A stretch of DNA of 64,000 nucleotides from Halosimplex halophilum. GTDB lineage: Archaea; Halobacteriota; Halobacteria; Halobacteriales; Haloarculaceae. The DNA lies in the NCBI RefSeq assembly GCF_004698125.1, contig NZ_ML214297.1, positions 1 through 64,000 of the forward strand, given 5' to 3'. Below, one piece after another: positions 43,886 through 53,918 of this stretch (its first letter is position 1; every line of letters starts with the position of its first letter). The notes beneath the pieces are model-generated. The model worked only from the letters and a program-made list of their open reading frames with translations. It was not told where the DNA came from and did not search any database. The translations under genes were made by a program, and so were the position numbers.

Positions 43886-44674
43886 TTAAATCTCGGTCTC
43901 GAAGTCGTCGAGACCGTAGCTGGGTTCGGCGCCGCGGCGGTCGAGCGTCTCGTTGGCCAGCAGCCAGTAGACGACCGACAGGGCCTTGCGCCCCTTGTTG
44001 TTCGTCGGGACGACCAGGTCCACGTTGGAGGTCTGGTTGTTGGAGTCGCACATCGCGATGACGGGGATGCCGACGGTGATGGCCTCCTTGACGGCCTGGG
44101 CGTCGCCGATGGGGTCGGTGACGACCACGACGTCGGGCTCGATGTAGCCCTCGTAGTCGGGGTTGGTCAGCGTCCCGGGGATGAAGCGGCCGGTGCGGGC
44201 GCGGGCGCCCACGGCGTCGGCGAACTTCTCGGCGGGGAAGCGGCCGTACTGGCGCGACGACGCCACGAGGATCTGCTCGGGGTCGTAGTTGGCCAGGAAG
44301 TCCGCCGCGGTCCGGATGCGCTGGTCCGTCATGCTCACGTCGAGCACGTACAGGCCGTCGGTCCGGACGCGGTGGATGAACCGCTCCATGTCCTTGGTCT
44401 TCTGCTGGGTACCGATGTGGACACCCGCGGCCAGGTAGTCCTCGACGGGGATGAGGAGGTCAGCCTCGTCGTCGGGCATGACGTCCTCGTCGAGGGCGGG
44501 CCCCTCGTCGGCCTCCTCGGCCGCGTCCTCGTCCTCGGCCGCCTCGTCGGCGACCCGCTCCTCGGCCCCAGTGGCCGGTTCCTCAGTCTCTGTCTCGGCC
44601 GCCGCGTCCTCGTCGACCTCGGGGTCGACGTCGGACTCGCTGGCGTCGAGACCTTCGTTTTCGTTTCCGCTCAT
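43886..44674 (-). CDS. rps2: 30S ribosomal protein S2 (uS2)
   Basis: A 262-residue uS2. The conserved fold begins at [25 protein letters not shown] (about 72-96) and includes the [14 protein letters not shown] segment. The first 70 residues are a very acidic extension, typical of haloarchaeal S2. ATG overlaps the enolase stop by 4 nt. It is the last gene of the tRNA-Ser/S13-to-S2 unit. Confidence 0.96.
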   Translation of the reverse strand: MSGNENEGLDASESDVDPEVDEDAAAETETEEPATGAEERVADEAAEDEDAAEEADEGPALDEDVMPDDEADLLIPVEDYLAAGVHIGTQQKTKDMERFIHRVRTDGLYVLDVSMTDQRIRTAADFLANYDPEQILVASSRQYGRFPAEKFADAVGARARTGRFIPGTLTNPDYEGYIEPDVVVVTDPIGDAQAVKEAITVGIPVIAMCDSNNQTSNVDLVVPTNNKGRKALSVVYWLLANETLDRRGAEPSYGLDDFETEI

Positions 44675-45876
44675 ACTGCGTTGTCCTCGATTCGGATGAG
44701 TTCGTTCAGCTTGGCAGTGCGCTCGCCCGCGACCGCGCCCGTCTTGATGAACGGGGCGTCCGTCGCGACTGCGAGGTGTGCGATCGTCGTGTCCTCCGTC
44801 TCGCCGCTGCGGTGGGAGACCACGTGTCCGTAGGCGTTCTCGACGGCCAGTTCGATGGCGTCGAACGCGTCCGACAGCGTCCCGATCTGGTTGGGCTTGA
44901 TCAGGATGCTGTTGGCCGCACCCTGCTGGATGCCGTCGCCCAGCCGGTCCGTGTTGGTCACGAACAGGTCGTCGCCACAGACCAGCGTCCGGTCGCCGAC
45001 CCTATCGGTGAGGTCGGCGAAGCCCTCGTAGTCGTCCTCGTCGAGGGGGTCCTCGACGTACTTGAGGTCGTACTCGGCGACGAGGTCGGCGATGTACTCG
45101 ACCTGCTCCTCGGTGGAGCGGACCTGGTCGGAGTAGACGTAGCCGCCCTCCTCCTCGTCGTACATCTCCGCGGCGGCCACGTCGAGGCCGAAGCGGATCT
45201 CGAAGCCGACCTCGTCGGCGACGGCCTTCGTCGCCTCGTCCATGATCTCGAAGGCTTCGGCGTCGTCGATGGAGGGGGCCCACGCGCCCTCGTCGCCCTT
45301 GCCCGCGGGCTCGTCGCGCTCCATCAGGATGTCGTGGACCTTCTGGTGGACCGCGGCGTTGGCGAAGATGGCCTCCGACACGGAGGGCGCCCCGACGGGC
45401 GCTGCGAGGAACTCCTGGATGTCCGTCGCGTCGGCGGCGTGTTCGCCGCCGCCGACGATGTTGCCCAGCGGGACCGGGAAGGTGTTCCCGCGGAAGGTCC
45501 CGCCGAGGTGCTGATAGAGGGGGGCGCCGGTCACGCTGGCGCCGGCCTTCGCGGCGGCCATCGAGATGGCGACCGCGCTGTTGGCGCCGATGCCCGAGAA
45601 GTCGTCGGTGCCGTCCGCGGCGTGCAGTGCCGCGTCGACCTCGCGCTGGTTGCCCGCGTGGACCTCCCCGACGAGTCGGGGGACGGCGTCCTCGCGGGCG
45701 GCGGCGATGGCCTCGCTGGCCGGCAGCTCGATGGCCTCGTACTCGCCCGTGGAGGCGCCGCTCGGCGCGGCCGCGCGGCCGAAGCCGCCCTCCTCGGTGA
45801 GCACGTCCGCCTCGACCGTCGGGTTGCCCCGCGAGTCGAGCACGCGACGCAGTCGAACGTCGGTGACGAGCGTCAT
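44671..45876 (-). CDS. eno: enolase
   Basis: A 401-residue phosphopyruvate hydratase of glycolysis/gluconeogenesis. It shows [15 protein letters not shown] at the N-terminus, the catalytic [15 protein letters not shown] segment, and the C-terminal [18 protein letters not shown] signature. Length fits archaeal enolases. It lies between rpoK and rps2, overlapping each by 4 nt, so it is co-translated with ribosomal genes as in other haloarchaea. Confidence 0.96.
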   Translation of the reverse strand: MTLVTDVRLRRVLDSRGNPTVEADVLTEEGGFGRAAAPSGASTGEYEAIELPASEAIAAAREDAVPRLVGEVHAGNQREVDAALHAADGTDDFSGIGANSAVAISMAAAKAGASVTGAPLYQHLGGTFRGNTFPVPLGNIVGGGEHAADATDIQEFLAAPVGAPSVSEAIFANAAVHQKVHDILMERDEPAGKGDEGAWAPSIDDAEAFEIMDEATKAVADEVGFEIRFGLDVAAAEMYDEEEGGYVYSDQVRSTEEQVEYIADLVAEYDLKYVEDPLDEDDYEGFADLTDRVGDRTLVCGDDLFVTNTDRLGDGIQQGAANSILIKPNQIGTLSDAFDAIELAVENAYGHVVSHRSGETEDTTIAHLAVATDAPFIKTGAVAGERTAKLNELIRIEDNAV

Positions 45877-46049
45877 TGCTCACCCCGCCGCACGGTGAAG
45901 GGGAGCACGCCCGCGTCGTACTCCTCGGCGGCGATCAGGATGGGCTGGGTCTGCTCGGTGTCCACGAGGACGGGCGCCCCGTAGGCCACCTGCAGCGCTC
46001 GCGCGCCGATGATGCGGGCCTTCTCGTAGCGGTTGTACGACTGGCTCAT
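45873..46049 (-). CDS. rpoK: DNA-directed RNA polymerase subunit K (Rpo6)
   Basis: A 58-residue Rpo6, homologous to bacterial omega and eukaryotic RPB6. The [22 protein letters not shown] segment (7-28) is the conserved assembly helix. It overlaps rpoN upstream and enolase downstream by 4 nt each, so expression is coupled. Confidence 0.93.
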   Translation of the reverse strand: MSQSYNRYEKARIIGARALQVAYGAPVLVDTEQTQPILIAAEEYDAGVLPFTVRRGEQ

Positions 46050-46246
46050 TGGTAGGGGGCGACGATGTCGACCAGGTCCTTGTGCGAGACGAGCATCCGC
46101 CGGCAGCAGTGCCGCTCGACGCCCAGCTCGTCGAGGACCTTCTCGGGGTCCTCGGGGTCGTCGGCCTCGCGGGTGCGGGCCTTGAACTCCTCCCAGTGCT
46201 CGCCGACGACGTTGCCGCACGTGAAACACCGGACCGGGACCATCAT
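46046..46246 (-). CDS. rpoN: DNA-directed RNA polymerase subunit N (Rpo10)
   Basis: A 66-residue Rpo10. The zinc site is formed by CFTCGNV (Cys7, Cys10) and HCCRRM (two adjacent cysteines near 47-48), the standard zinc-bundle arrangement. Start may be ATG 46246 or ATG 46243; both are in frame and I give the longer. It is 7 nt after rps9. Confidence 0.94.
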   Translation of the reverse strand: MMVPVRCFTCGNVVGEHWEEFKARTREADDPEDPEKVLDELGVERHCCRRMLVSHKDLVDIVAPYQ

Positions 46247-46253
46247 GGCGAGA

Positions 46254-46652
46254 TCACCGGTAGGACTTCTGGTAGCGGGCCCGTGCGCCGGGGCCGCCCC
46301 ACTTCTTGGACTCGCTCTGGCGCACGTCGTTGACGAGCAGCGAGCGGTCGAACTCCATGTAGGCGTCGCGCAGCTCGGCGTCGTTGGTGTGCTGGACCAG
46401 CCCGCGGGCGATGGCGGTGCGGGCCGCGTCGGCCTGCCCCATCACGCCGCCGCCCTGCACGTCCACCTCGACGTCGACGCCCTCGCGGAGGTCGTCGTCG
46501 GCCAGGCGGAACGGTTCGAGCATCTTCAGCTGGGCCAGCTCCGGCTCGGTCAACTCGACTGGCTGTGCGTTGATGCGCACGCGGCCCTCGCCCTCGCGGA
46601 TCGTCGCGCGGGCGACGGCCGTCTTCTTCTTGCCTGATGTGTTCGTTACCAT
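46254..46652 (-). CDS. rps9: 30S ribosomal protein S9 (uS9)
   Basis: A 132-residue uS9. [22 protein letters not shown] at the start and the C-terminal [13 protein letters not shown] tail, which enters the decoding region, identify it. It overlaps rpl13 by 7 nt, consistent with a translation-coupled operon. Confidence 0.95.
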   Translation of the reverse strand: MVTNTSGKKKTAVARATIREGEGRVRINAQPVELTEPELAQLKMLEPFRLADDDLREGVDVEVDVQGGGVMGQADAARTAIARGLVQHTNDAELRDAYMEFDRSLLVNDVRQSESKKWGGPGARARYQKSYR

Positions 46653-47083
46653 GTTTGCTTGGCTCCCAGCGCCTCGCTCACGTCGCCGAGCGAGACGAAC
46701 TTGATGTTCGACAGTCGGTCCAGCGAGGTCCCGTCGAGGACTTCGCCGTCCTCGTCGTAGGGGTTGCCCACGTAGACGCGGACGTTCTCGAACGCCTCGC
46801 GACCGCGGTCGGTCTTGTAGGGCACCATCCCGCGGATCGACCGCTTGAGGATGCCGTCCGGCCGCTTCGGGTAGGCCGGCCCCTGGTCGGAGCCGACCTC
46901 GCGGCGCGTCTCGAACGTGCCGATCACGTCGTCCTCGCTGCCGGTGACGACCGCCGCCTCGGCGTTGACCACCGCGACGCGCTCGCCGTCGAGCGCGCGC
47001 TCGGCGACCTGCGAGGCGACGCGACCGAGGATGCAGTCCCGCGCGTCGACGACCACGTCGGCCTCGAACTCGGCGAGGCTCAT
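46646..47083 (-). CDS. rpl13: 50S ribosomal protein L13 (uL13)
   Basis: A 145-residue uL13 with the signature [21 protein letters not shown] (10-30) and the [22 protein letters not shown] segment (95-117). ATG overlaps the L18e stop by 4 nt. Confidence 0.95.
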   Translation of the reverse strand: MSLAEFEADVVVDARDCILGRVASQVAERALDGERVAVVNAEAAVVTGSEDDVIGTFETRREVGSDQGPAYPKRPDGILKRSIRGMVPYKTDRGREAFENVRVYVGNPYDEDGEVLDGTSLDRLSNIKFVSLGDVSEALGAKQTW

Positions 47084-47430
47084 CGGATCACCCGCACGTT
47101 CGATCCCTCGGGATTGTCTTCGAGTACCTGTTCTAGCGGTGCCGCCTCGCCGACCTGGTCGATCTTCTGCTCGGCGGTGCCGGAGAAGTCGACCGCGGCC
47201 ACGGTCACGTCCTTCTGCAGGACGCCACTGCCGAGCACCTTGCCGGGCACCACCACGGTCTCGTCCTCCTGGGCGTATCGCTCGATACGACCCAGGTTGA
47301 CTTCCGCGTGGGTGCGCCGCGGGCTCTCCAGGCGCTCGGCCACGTCGCCCCAGACGTCGCCGCCCGAGTTCCGGGCGGTCGTCTTGAGGTCGGCGATGAG
47401 GCTACTGAGTCTCGGATTGCTCTTGCTCAT
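47080..47430 (-). CDS. rpl18e: 50S ribosomal protein L18e (eL18)
   Basis: A 116-residue eL18, an archaeal/eukaryotic-specific large-subunit protein. [27 protein letters not shown] and [25 protein letters not shown] are characteristic. It follows tRNA-Leu(CAG) by 15 nt, the classical haloarchaeal order tRNA-Leu, L18e, L13, S9. Confidence 0.95.
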   Translation of the reverse strand: MSKSNPRLSSLIADLKTTARNSGGDVWGDVAERLESPRRTHAEVNLGRIERYAQEDETVVVPGKVLGSGVLQKDVTVAAVDFSGTAEQKIDQVGEAAPLEQVLEDNPEGSNVRVIR

Positions 47431-47445
47431 ACGTTTCTAGAAAAG

Positions 47446-47530
47446 TGCAGGGAGCAGGATTTGAACCTGCGGACCCCTACGGGACAGCGCCCTGAACGCT
47501 GCGCCGTTGGCCTGACTTGGCTATCCCTGC
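47446..47530 (-). tRNA. tRNA-Leu (anticodon CAG)
   Basis: Class II tRNA of 85 nt on the minus strand: acceptor gcaggga/tccctgc, discriminator A, anticodon loop ttcaggg giving CAG (decodes CUG), T loop ttcaaat, long variable arm. It lies between rpoD and rpl18e, so it may be cut out of the operon transcript or have its own promoter. Confidence 0.95.
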
Positions 47531-47707
47531 TCGCGATTTCTACTTTCGTCGGCCCCTTCAAACCGCTTTCGATCCAGACGCTCGCCGCGCCGGACCGCCG
47601 CTCCGTCCGCGCGTTCGCAGCCGGACGAGCGGGGCGCTCGTGGCCGTCGGAACTGCTGCCCGACGACCGGATGCGAGCGCCGTGGGTTCGAAGGGGTCCG
47701 TTCATCG

Positions 47708-48475
47708 TTACAGTTGCACCGACTGTCGCAGTTCGTCCGCGCGGTCCCGCAGCGAGTCGACCGCCCGGACGACGAGTTCCTCGACCGTCAGCGACCCGTC
47801 GGTCTCGACGTGGAAGACGAAGGCGTTGGGCACGTCCTCGACCTCCAGCTCCTTGCCGGGGTAGCGCTCGGTCAGGTCGTTGTCGAACTCCTCGGTGGCC
47901 ACCAGCTCGCCGTCGTCCTCGATGACCCCGCGCAGGATGTTGGGTTCGTCGTCGGCGAACTCGCCCTTGTCACCGACCACGTTGACGCGCTGGAGGTGCC
48001 GGTAGCCGACGGCCACGCCGCCCTGGTGTTTGGCGTGTTCCCGACCGCGGTCGAGCACCGCGTCGGCCTCGACTTCGAGCCGCTGGCCGGCCTTGAGGTC
48101 GATGATCGGGATGTTGTCGTCGGCCGGCTGGACCATCTCGTCGCTGGAGACGATGTCGCCCGAGTACGCGGTGACGGTCTCGGTCGTCTCCTCGCGGCTC
48201 GGCCCCTCCACGTCCAGCGCCAGCGTCACCTCGTCGCCGACCTCGAACTCGTCGGCGGGGGTGGTCAGCGGGACCAGCCCGAGCCGGAGTCCGATCTGCT
48301 CGTCGAACATGACGCTGGAGTTCTCCACGACGCGCAGCTGGTCGATGGAGAAGGTGGGCACGTCCGCGATCATCGCGCGGCGGATGCCGTTGGCGAACGC
48401 GGGGGTGATCCCCCGCACCAGGAAGCGGGCTTCCCGGTCGCCGCGTTCGACGAACTCGACCTCGTAGTCCTCCAT
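47708..48475 (-). CDS. rpoD: DNA-directed RNA polymerase subunit D (Rpo3)
   Basis: A 255-residue Rpo3, which seeds polymerase assembly (alpha-subunit-like). [42 protein letters not shown] (30-72) is the conserved assembly core. Between residues 100 and 200 no CxxC-type 4Fe-4S ligands are present, so the iron-sulfur domain found in some archaeal Rpo3 is absent. It is 2 nt after rps11. Confidence 0.95.
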   Translation of the reverse strand: MEDYEVEFVERGDREARFLVRGITPAFANGIRRAMIADVPTFSIDQLRVVENSSVMFDEQIGLRLGLVPLTTPADEFEVGDEVTLALDVEGPSREETTETVTAYSGDIVSSDEMVQPADDNIPIIDLKAGQRLEVEADAVLDRGREHAKHQGGVAVGYRHLQRVNVVGDKGEFADDEPNILRGVIEDDGELVATEEFDNDLTERYPGKELEVEDVPNAFVFHVETDGSLTVEELVVRAVDSLRDRADELRQSVQL

Positions 48476-48477
48476 CG

Positions 48478-48867
48478 TTAGAATCCCGCGTTCTTGGGAC
48501 CGCGGGTGCCGTCGTGGGGGATCGGGGTCACGTCCTCGATGCGACCGATCTCGAGGCCGGCTCGCGCCAGCGCCCGGATGGTCGCCTGCGCGCCCGGTCC
48601 GGGGTTGGTCTGCTGGTTGCCGCCGGGTCCGCGCACGCGGACGTGGACGCCCTCGACGCCCTGGGCCTGGACCTCCTCGGCGACGACCTCGGCCATCTGC
48701 ATGGCCGCGTACGGCGAGGCCTCGTCGCGGTTCTGCTTGACGACGGTCCCGCCCGAGGACTTGGCGAGCGTCTCGGCGCCCGTCTCGTCGGTGATCGTGA
48801 TGATCGTGTTGTTGAACGATGCGTGCACGTGGGCGATGCCCCACTTGTCGTCCTGCGTTTCGCTCAT
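48478..48867 (-). CDS. rps11: 30S ribosomal protein S11 (uS11)
   Basis: A 129-residue uS11. [23 protein letters not shown] (9-31) and the C-terminal [20 protein letters not shown] signature are intact. It overlaps neither neighbour but sits 1 nt after rps4 and 2 nt before rpoD. Confidence 0.96.
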   Translation of the reverse strand: MSETQDDKWGIAHVHASFNNTIITITDETGAETLAKSSGGTVVKQNRDEASPYAAMQMAEVVAEEVQAQGVEGVHVRVRGPGGNQQTNPGPGAQATIRALARAGLEIGRIEDVTPIPHDGTRGPKNAGF

Positions 48868-48868
48868 G

Positions 48869-49387
48869 TTATTGCTCCTCCGCGCGTTCCGGGTGGAGTT
48901 CGTCCGTCAGCGGGCTCCCCGAGTCGAACTCGACGGCGCCCTCCTCGCTCACGTCGACCTTCTTCGAGGGGCGCGTGACGCGCTGGCCCTCGACGGTGAT
49001 GTGACCGTGGGAGACGAACTGGCGGGCCTGACTCGTCGTGTTGGCCAGCCCCTTCCGGTAGACGACCGTCTGCAGCCGCCGTTCGAGGATGTCCGTCACG
49101 TCCAGCGACAGGATGTCGTCCAGCGAGTCCGTCTCGTCGAGGACGCCGATGCGCTTCAGGCGGGCGAGGAACTCCTCGGTCTCCTTGCCGGCGCCCTCGG
49201 CGTCGGTCTGGCCCAGCAGCTTCCGGGCCTCCCGGCGGTAGGCGCGCAGCTCGGACTGGGCGCGCCACAGCTCCTCCTTGTTCTTCAGGCCGTACTGGCC
49301 GACGAGGCCGGACTCCTCGCTGATGCGCTCGCCCTGGTAGGGGTGGTTGGGCGTCTCGTAGAACTTGGTGTTGCTACCGAGCGCCAT
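48869..49387 (-). CDS. rps4: 30S ribosomal protein S4 (uS4)
   Basis: A 172-residue uS4 with the S4 RNA-binding domain ([41 protein letters not shown] at about 102-142). Its stop and the S11 start are a single nt apart, and its ATG at 49387 overlaps the stop of rps13. Confidence 0.96.
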   Translation of the reverse strand: MALGSNTKFYETPNHPYQGERISEESGLVGQYGLKNKEELWRAQSELRAYRREARKLLGQTDAEGAGKETEEFLARLKRIGVLDETDSLDDILSLDVTDILERRLQTVVYRKGLANTTSQARQFVSHGHITVEGQRVTRPSKKVDVSEEGAVEFDSGSPLTDELHPERAEEQ

Positions 49388-49911
49388 TACTCCTCATCCC
49401 CCTCTTCGGCGGCGGCTTCCTCGGCCTGCTCCTCCTTGATGGCCTCGACGTTGACGCCGATGGTGCCCTCGGAGCGGCCGGTGGACTTGGTTCGCTGGCC
49501 GCGGACCTTCTGGCCGCGCTTGTGTCGGACCCCCTTGTAGGAGTCGATCATCTTCATGCGGTTGATGTCCTGACGGCGGGTCAGTTCGAGGTCGTTGCCC
49601 GTCTCGTGGGTGGTCTCGCCGGCGAAGAAGTCGTTCCGGTGGTTCGTGAGCCACTCGGGCGCCTCCTCGGCGAAGCCCTCCACGAGCGAGACGATCTCGT
49701 CGATGTCCTCCTCGTCGAGTTTGCCGAAGACTGCCCGGCGGTCGATGCCGGCCTCCTCGGCGATGATGCGGGCCGCGCGATGGCCGATACCGTTCATGTC
49801 GGTGAGCGACCGCTCGACGGACTTCGTGCCGTCGAGGTCGGTCTGGCCGATGCGGACGAAGTACTGGATGTCCTCCTCTTCCTCGTCCGGGTCTTGGTCT
49901 TCTGCACTCAT
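49387..49911 (-). CDS. rps13: 30S ribosomal protein S13 (uS13)
   Basis: A 174-residue uS13. [40 protein letters not shown] is the conserved N-terminal helix-hairpin-helix region, and [16 protein letters not shown] the basic tail segment. First protein gene of the operon, 23 nt downstream of tRNA-Ser(GCU). An acidic Glu/Ala tail ends the protein. Confidence 0.96.
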   Translation of the reverse strand: MSAEDQDPDEEEEDIQYFVRIGQTDLDGTKSVERSLTDMNGIGHRAARIIAEEAGIDRRAVFGKLDEEDIDEIVSLVEGFAEEAPEWLTNHRNDFFAGETTHETGNDLELTRRQDINRMKMIDSYKGVRHKRGQKVRGQRTKSTGRSEGTIGVNVEAIKEEQAEEAAAEEGDEE

Positions 49912-49933
49912 GTGTCTGTGATTCGGGTGTGAG

Positions 49934-50018
49934 CGTCGTGGCGGGGATTCGAACCCCGGAGGCTGTACGCCACAGAGTTAGCAACCCTGCGCCTTGGGCC
50001 AGGCTTGGCTACCACGAC
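49934..50018 (-). tRNA. tRNA-Ser (anticodon GCU)
   Basis: Class II tRNA of 85 nt on the minus strand: acceptor gtcgtgg/ccacgac, discriminator G, anticodon loop ttgctaa giving GCU (decodes AGC and AGU), T loop ttcgaat. It immediately precedes rps13 and is followed at its 5' side by a TATA box, so tRNA and ribosomal proteins may share a transcript. Confidence 0.95.
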
Positions 50019-50038
50019 ACGCACTGCGGCGTGCGGTT

Positions 50039-50047
50039 GTATACTGT
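50039..50047 (-). promoter_or_regulatory. TATA box before tRNA-Ser(GCU)/S13 operon
   Basis: Minus-strand agtatacaa lies 21-29 nt before the tRNA 5' end (50018). A second AT-rich box, gtttaaatag, lies further upstream at about 50136-50145, so two promoters are possible. Confidence 0.5.
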
Positions 50048-50237
50048 CGCCCTCGCGTCGCGTGACCGTCGGTCACGTGCGGGACTCGGGGCCCGGCGCC
50101 CCTGCACGAGCGTACCTGAATTACCTCCTGGCCCCTATTTAAACATCACGGAGTGGGCCCGACGCGCGAACACCTGGCACGGTCCCGGACCGGAGGGTCG
50201 CCGTCACCGCTTTGGCCGCCCGGCACGACGTGTGGCT

Positions 50238-50525
50238 ATGGCCGACCCCGACACCGAGTCCGTCGATCCCGGCGACAGCGCGGCCGTCCGGCGGGCGCTC
50301 GAACGCTTCGCGGGGACCGACGCGGTCTCCGAACGCGATGACGGCGCCGTCGTCGCGCAGTTCCGCGGCGTCACGCACGTCACCGTCCGGCCGGACGGCC
50401 GCGTCGAGACGGGGATGCCCCTCCACGAGTTCTCGGGGATCCCCGACCGGCTGGTCGTCGACCACGACGCCGGCGAACTCCACGTCGAGCGCGACGGCGT
50501 CTCCTACACGTTCCGGCGGCCGTGA
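50238..50525 (+). CDS. small haloarchaeal protein (95 aa)
   Basis: A 95-residue acidic protein. A helix (SAAVRRALERFAGTDAV) is followed by antiparallel strands (GAVVAQFRGVTHVTVRPDGRVETGMPLHEFSG, RLVVDHDAGELHVERDGVSYTFRRP). The alternating strand pattern suggests a small beta sheet. No motif allows a function call. It runs divergently from the ribosomal operon; its start at 50238 gives the natural length. Confidence 0.75.
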   Translation: MADPDTESVDPGDSAAVRRALERFAGTDAVSERDDGAVVAQFRGVTHVTVRPDGRVETGMPLHEFSGIPDRLVVDHDAGELHVERDGVSYTFRRP

Positions 50526-50564
50526 TCCGACCGAGCTAACACGTCGGGAGTCGACCGACCGCCG

Positions 50565-51113
50565 ATGACGAACTACCCGCCCGACCATTGTGGCTACTGC
50601 GGAAGCGAACTGCGCGACGCGGACCTCGCGCCCGGCGCGTACGTCTGCGAGTCCTGCGACCGCTACGTCTTCCACAGCCCCACGCCCGGCGCGAGCGTCA
50701 CTGTCGTCGACGGCGAGCGCGTCCTGCTCGTCCAGCGGGCGGTCGGCGACGACGCCGGCCAGTGGGGCACCCCCGCCGGCCACGTCGACTGGGGCGAGTC
50801 CCCCGACCACGCGGCCGCGCGAGAACTGGAAGAGGAGACCGGCCTCTCGGTCGACCGCCGGGACCTGACGCTGGTGGCCGGCCGCGGGACCTGGCCCGAG
50901 GCGGGCAAGCACATGGTCGCCTTCGAGTACGCGGTCCACCGCGACGCGACGGACGGAGTGTTGGAAGCCGGCTCCGACGCGCAGGACGCCCGGTTCTGGT
51001 CGGCCGAGGAGTGGCGGGCCGCCGACGAGCGGATGCGCGACGTGTCTCGGAAGCGCTACGGGACGACCGACGTGGACGAGATCGTCGAGAAAACGTTCTC
51101 TGAGTTGGGTTGA
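50565..51113 (+). CDS. Nudix hydrolase with N-terminal zinc ribbon
   Basis: A 182-residue protein. CGYCG (residues 9-13) and CESCDRY (28-34) form a zinc ribbon like that of NADH pyrophosphatase NudC. The Nudix box GHVDWGESPDHAAARELEEETGL (from about 69) matches G-x5-E-x7-R-E-x-x-E-E-x-G. Possible substrates are nucleoside diphosphate derivatives such as NAD(P)H; no further specificity motif is visible. It starts 39 nt after the preceding small gene. Confidence 0.9.
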   Translation: MTNYPPDHCGYCGSELRDADLAPGAYVCESCDRYVFHSPTPGASVTVVDGERVLLVQRAVGDDAGQWGTPAGHVDWGESPDHAAARELEEETGLSVDRRDLTLVAGRGTWPEAGKHMVAFEYAVHRDATDGVLEAGSDAQDARFWSAEEWRAADERMRDVSRKRYGTTDVDEIVEKTFSELG

Positions 51114-51151
51114 GGAACGATGTGGTTTCGACAGCAGAAGACAGCAAGCGA

Positions 51152-51267
51152 TGAAAGCCCTCGGCGCGCTCACGGTCGCTGAGCGACATACCCTCGCGGC
51201 CGGAGGCCGCTTCGGGTAGGGGTCGCTCAAGCGACTGAACTGCACGCGAGCGCGCCTCGCCCTTTCA
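51152..51267. repeat. cloverleaf-like palindromic element
   Basis: Outer arms 51152-51171 and 51248-51267 are inverted copies with 6-bp (tgaaag/ctttca) and 9-bp (ggcgcgctc/gagcgcgcc) stems around a 5-nt internal loop. Inside are three more hairpins: gtcgct/agcgac (51175-51187), taccc...gggta enclosing gcggcc/ggccgc (51189-51218), and gtcgct/agcgac again (51222-51235). A REP- or MITE-like mobile element, or a structured RNA, is possible. Only one copy is seen in the window. Confidence 0.65.
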
Positions 51268-51434
51268 GTCCGCCAGGACGGCACCGCTACCGCCCCGCAC
51301 AGCACCGCAGAGAGCCACACACCTCCCCAGCCGATTGTGCTCCGCGCGCCTGCGGCGTGCGGTGCTCATCCCTCGCGCGGTTTGCGTCGCGCGCACAAGA
51401 GCGCGCGACAGCGCGCGCCACGTGGAGGGGTACC

Positions 51435-51484
51435 CGGGCCGACACACGTCCCTTCCGGGAAGAGTACCCGGACCGACACACGTT
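51435..51484 (+). repeat. 20-nt direct repeat pair
   Basis: gtacccgggccgacacacgt (51430-51449) and gtacccggaccgacacacgt (51465-51484) differ at one position; starts are about 35 nt apart. They lie between the palindromic element and the IPP isomerase gene. Confidence 0.55.
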
Positions 51485-51533
51485 CACGCGGAAGAGGTAG
51501 TTGTAAGGGGTGGCCGGGGGAACTCCGGGCAAG

Positions 51534-52604
51534 ATGACGGGTCCCGACGAGACGGTAGACAGGAAGGACGACCACGTCAGGATCGTGCGGGAGGAGGACG
51601 TGGAGGAGCCGGGGACCGGGTTCGCCGACGTGTCGCTGGTCCACGAGGCCCTCCCGGAGATCCACCGCGACGAGGTCGACCCGAGCGTCGACTTCCTCGG
51701 CCACGAACTCGCGGCGCCGGTCGTCATCGAGAGCATGACCGGCGGCCACCCGAACACGACCGAACTCAACCGGGCGCTCGCGGCGGCCGCCGAGGCGGTC
51801 GGCATCGCGATGGGCGTCGGCAGCCAGCGCGCGGGCCTGGAGGACGCGGACACCGTCGAGTCCTACTCGGTGGTGCGGGAGGCCGCGCCGACGGCCTTCC
51901 TCTACGGGAACATCGGCGCCGCGCAACTGGAGGAGTACGGCGTCGCGGGCGTCGAGCGCGCGGTCGAGATGATCGATGCCGACGCCGTCGCCGTTCACTG
52001 CAACTTCCTGCAGGAGGCGGTTCAGCCCGAGGGCGACGTGGACGCGCGGGGCTGTCTCGACGCCATCGAGCGGGTCGCCGACGGGCTGTCGGTCCCCGTG
52101 ATCGTCAAGGAGACGGGCAACGGGTTCTCCCGGAACACGGCCCGGAAGCTTGCGGACGCGGGCGTCGATGCCATCGACGTGGCCGGCAAGGGCGGCACGA
52201 CGTGGTCCGGCGTCGAGGCCTACCGGGCCGCCGCCAGGGACGAGCCCCGCGGCGAGCGCCTCGGCGAGCGGTTCCGCCGGTGGGGGATCCCGACGGTCGC
52301 CAGCACCCTGGAGTGCCTGGAGGTCCACGACACGGTGATCGCCAGCGGCGGCGTCCGCTCGGGTATCGACATCGCGAAAGCCGTCGCGCTCGGTGCGACC
52401 GCCGGCGGGCTCGCCAAGCCGTTCCTCTCCCCCGCGGCCCGCGGGACCGGGGCCGTCGTCGAGGCCGCCGAGGACCTGATCGCCGAGCTGGAGACCGCGA
52501 TGTTCGTCACCGGATCGCGGACGGTGGCGGACCTCCGGGACGCCGACGTGGTCGTCGGCGGACCCACCCGGGAGTACCTCGACCAGCGCGGCGTCGGCTA
52601 CTGA
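51534..52604 (+). CDS. fni: type 2 isopentenyl-diphosphate delta-isomerase
   Basis: A 356-residue FMN- and NADPH-dependent IPP isomerase (Fni). N-terminal RKDDHVRIV (substrate phosphate-binding), [14 protein letters not shown] near 62-75, [12 protein letters not shown] near 90-101, [14 protein letters not shown] near 155, and [10 protein letters not shown] with [15 protein letters not shown] are all family marks. It converts IPP to DMAPP for GGPP synthesis. ATG 51534 is chosen over a GTG eight codons before. Confidence 0.95.
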   Translation: MTGPDETVDRKDDHVRIVREEDVEEPGTGFADVSLVHEALPEIHRDEVDPSVDFLGHELAAPVVIESMTGGHPNTTELNRALAAAAEAVGIAMGVGSQRAGLEDADTVESYSVVREAAPTAFLYGNIGAAQLEEYGVAGVERAVEMIDADAVAVHCNFLQEAVQPEGDVDARGCLDAIERVADGLSVPVIVKETGNGFSRNTARKLADAGVDAIDVAGKGGTTWSGVEAYRAAARDEPRGERLGERFRRWGIPTVASTLECLEVHDTVIASGGVRSGIDIAKAVALGATAGGLAKPFLSPAARGTGAVVEAAEDLIAELETAMFVTGSRTVADLRDADVVVGGPTREYLDQRGVGY

Positions 52605-52688
52605 GAGCATCGAAAGACCGCCTGTGCCGCCGCCGGAACCGCGCCGCCGCGGCCCGACCGGCGGGTCGGTCGCCGGTTTCCGCTGGCC

Positions 52689-53771
52689 TCAGTCGTCGCT
52701 CTCTGCGGGGGTCTCGTCGACGGTCGGGTACGCGCCGCCGCCGGCCGGCGGGTCGTCCAGGTACTCCTCGTTGACGACCCACTCGCCGTCCTCTTTCACC
52801 ATGTACTCGCCGTAGTAGGGGACGCGCTCGGCGACCGTCTCACGGAACGTCTCGCGGATCTCGGCGCGGCTCATCTCGCCCATCGACCGCAGGTCGTCGT
52901 TGCGGTTCAGACAGCCCTTCAGATACCCCTCGTGGGTCACGCGCACGCGGTGGCAGTTCGCGCAGAAGGTGGGGTTCTCCACCGGGTCGACGATCTCGAC
53001 CATCCCCGCCTTCGACTCGTCGACCGACCCGTCCGCGCCGAGGATGTCGTCGCCGGCGAGGTCGCTGTCCTCCGGTGTGACCCAGTAGCGCCGCCGGTCG
53101 TGCATCTCCCGGCGCTCGACCCGGTCGGCCTGCTCTTCGAGCCAGTCGTGGACGCGTCCGATGTCGACCGCCCACTCCGGGTGGCCGGCGATCTCCGGCA
53201 TGTACTCGATGAGCTGCAGGCGCAGCCCGCCGTTCTCCGCGACGTGTTCGACCATCTCCGGGACGTACCCCGCGGTCTGCTCGAAGACGACCATGTTGAG
53301 CTTGACCGGCGCGAGCCCGGCGGACAGGGCCGCGTCGACGCCGTCCATCACCGCGTCGTAGGCCCCGGCCTGGGTGACCTGCTTGAACGTCTCGCGGTCA
53401 AGCGCGTCCTGTGAGACGTTGACCCGTTCGAGCCCGGCGTCGACCAGGTCTCCGGCTCGGCCCGGGAGCATCGTCCCGTTCGTGGTGAGCGAGACCTCCA
53501 TCGCCTCGGGCGTGCGGGCGACGATCTCCTCCAGGTCGTCGCGCAGGAGCGGCTCGCCGCCGGTGAACTTCACGGAGTCGACGCCGAACTCGGCGGCGAC
53601 CTCCAGAAAGCGGACCACGTCGTCGGTGGACATCTCGTGCTCGCGGGGTGCCATGGGGCCGCGCGTGTCGCCCAGCCCCTCGTTGTGGCAGTAGACGCAG
53701 TCGAAGTTACACCGGTCGGTGAGCGAGACGCGCACCCCCGTCACCTCCCGGCCGAACTCGTCCGCGAGCAT
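52689..53771 (-). CDS. moaA: GTP 3',8-cyclase MoaA (radical SAM)
   Basis: A 360-residue radical-SAM enzyme for the first step of molybdenum cofactor synthesis. The SAM cluster motif is CNFDCVYC near 21-28 (Cys-x3-Cys-x2-Cys); the C-terminal second 4Fe-4S cluster is [18 protein letters not shown] near 265-282. The GG-type end is displaced: GGG is followed by an acidic tail, unlike the C-terminal GG of bacterial MoaA. Start [14 protein letters not shown] gives the family N-terminus. Supplies cofactor to molybdoenzymes such as the sulfite-oxidase-like protein in this window. Confidence 0.94.
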   Translation of the reverse strand: MLADEFGREVTGVRVSLTDRCNFDCVYCHNEGLGDTRGPMAPREHEMSTDDVVRFLEVAAEFGVDSVKFTGGEPLLRDDLEEIVARTPEAMEVSLTTNGTMLPGRAGDLVDAGLERVNVSQDALDRETFKQVTQAGAYDAVMDGVDAALSAGLAPVKLNMVVFEQTAGYVPEMVEHVAENGGLRLQLIEYMPEIAGHPEWAVDIGRVHDWLEEQADRVERREMHDRRRYWVTPEDSDLAGDDILGADGSVDESKAGMVEIVDPVENPTFCANCHRVRVTHEGYLKGCLNRNDDLRSMGEMSRAEIRETFRETVAERVPYYGEYMVKEDGEWVVNEEYLDDPPAGGGAYPTVDETPAESDD

Positions 53772-53918
53772 ACCGGCTCTTTCGGCCCGGCGGTAATAAG
53801 GCCGGTGCCCGTTGCAAGGTTTCTACAGACCCGACAGCCGCGGCCGAGGCCGATGGCCGCGGCGCAGGGATCGCCGCCGGCGACAGGTTCAAACCGCCGT
53901 GACACCCAGTCCCGTGTC

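Larger units (their letters stand above)
51114..51533. other. 420-nt gene-free region with palindromic element and direct repeats
   Basis: No protein gene is supported. It contains the large folded element at 51152-51267 and a pair of 20-nt direct repeats at about 51435-51484, plus a stretch rich in alternating gcgc around 51390-51420. The final part is the promoter region of the IPP isomerase gene. Confidence 0.6.

Noticed and set aside
53880-53905. T-arm-like sequence ggttcaaaccgcc
   Set aside because: No acceptor, D or anticodon stems can be found around it; chance similarity in the moaA/HTH intergenic region.
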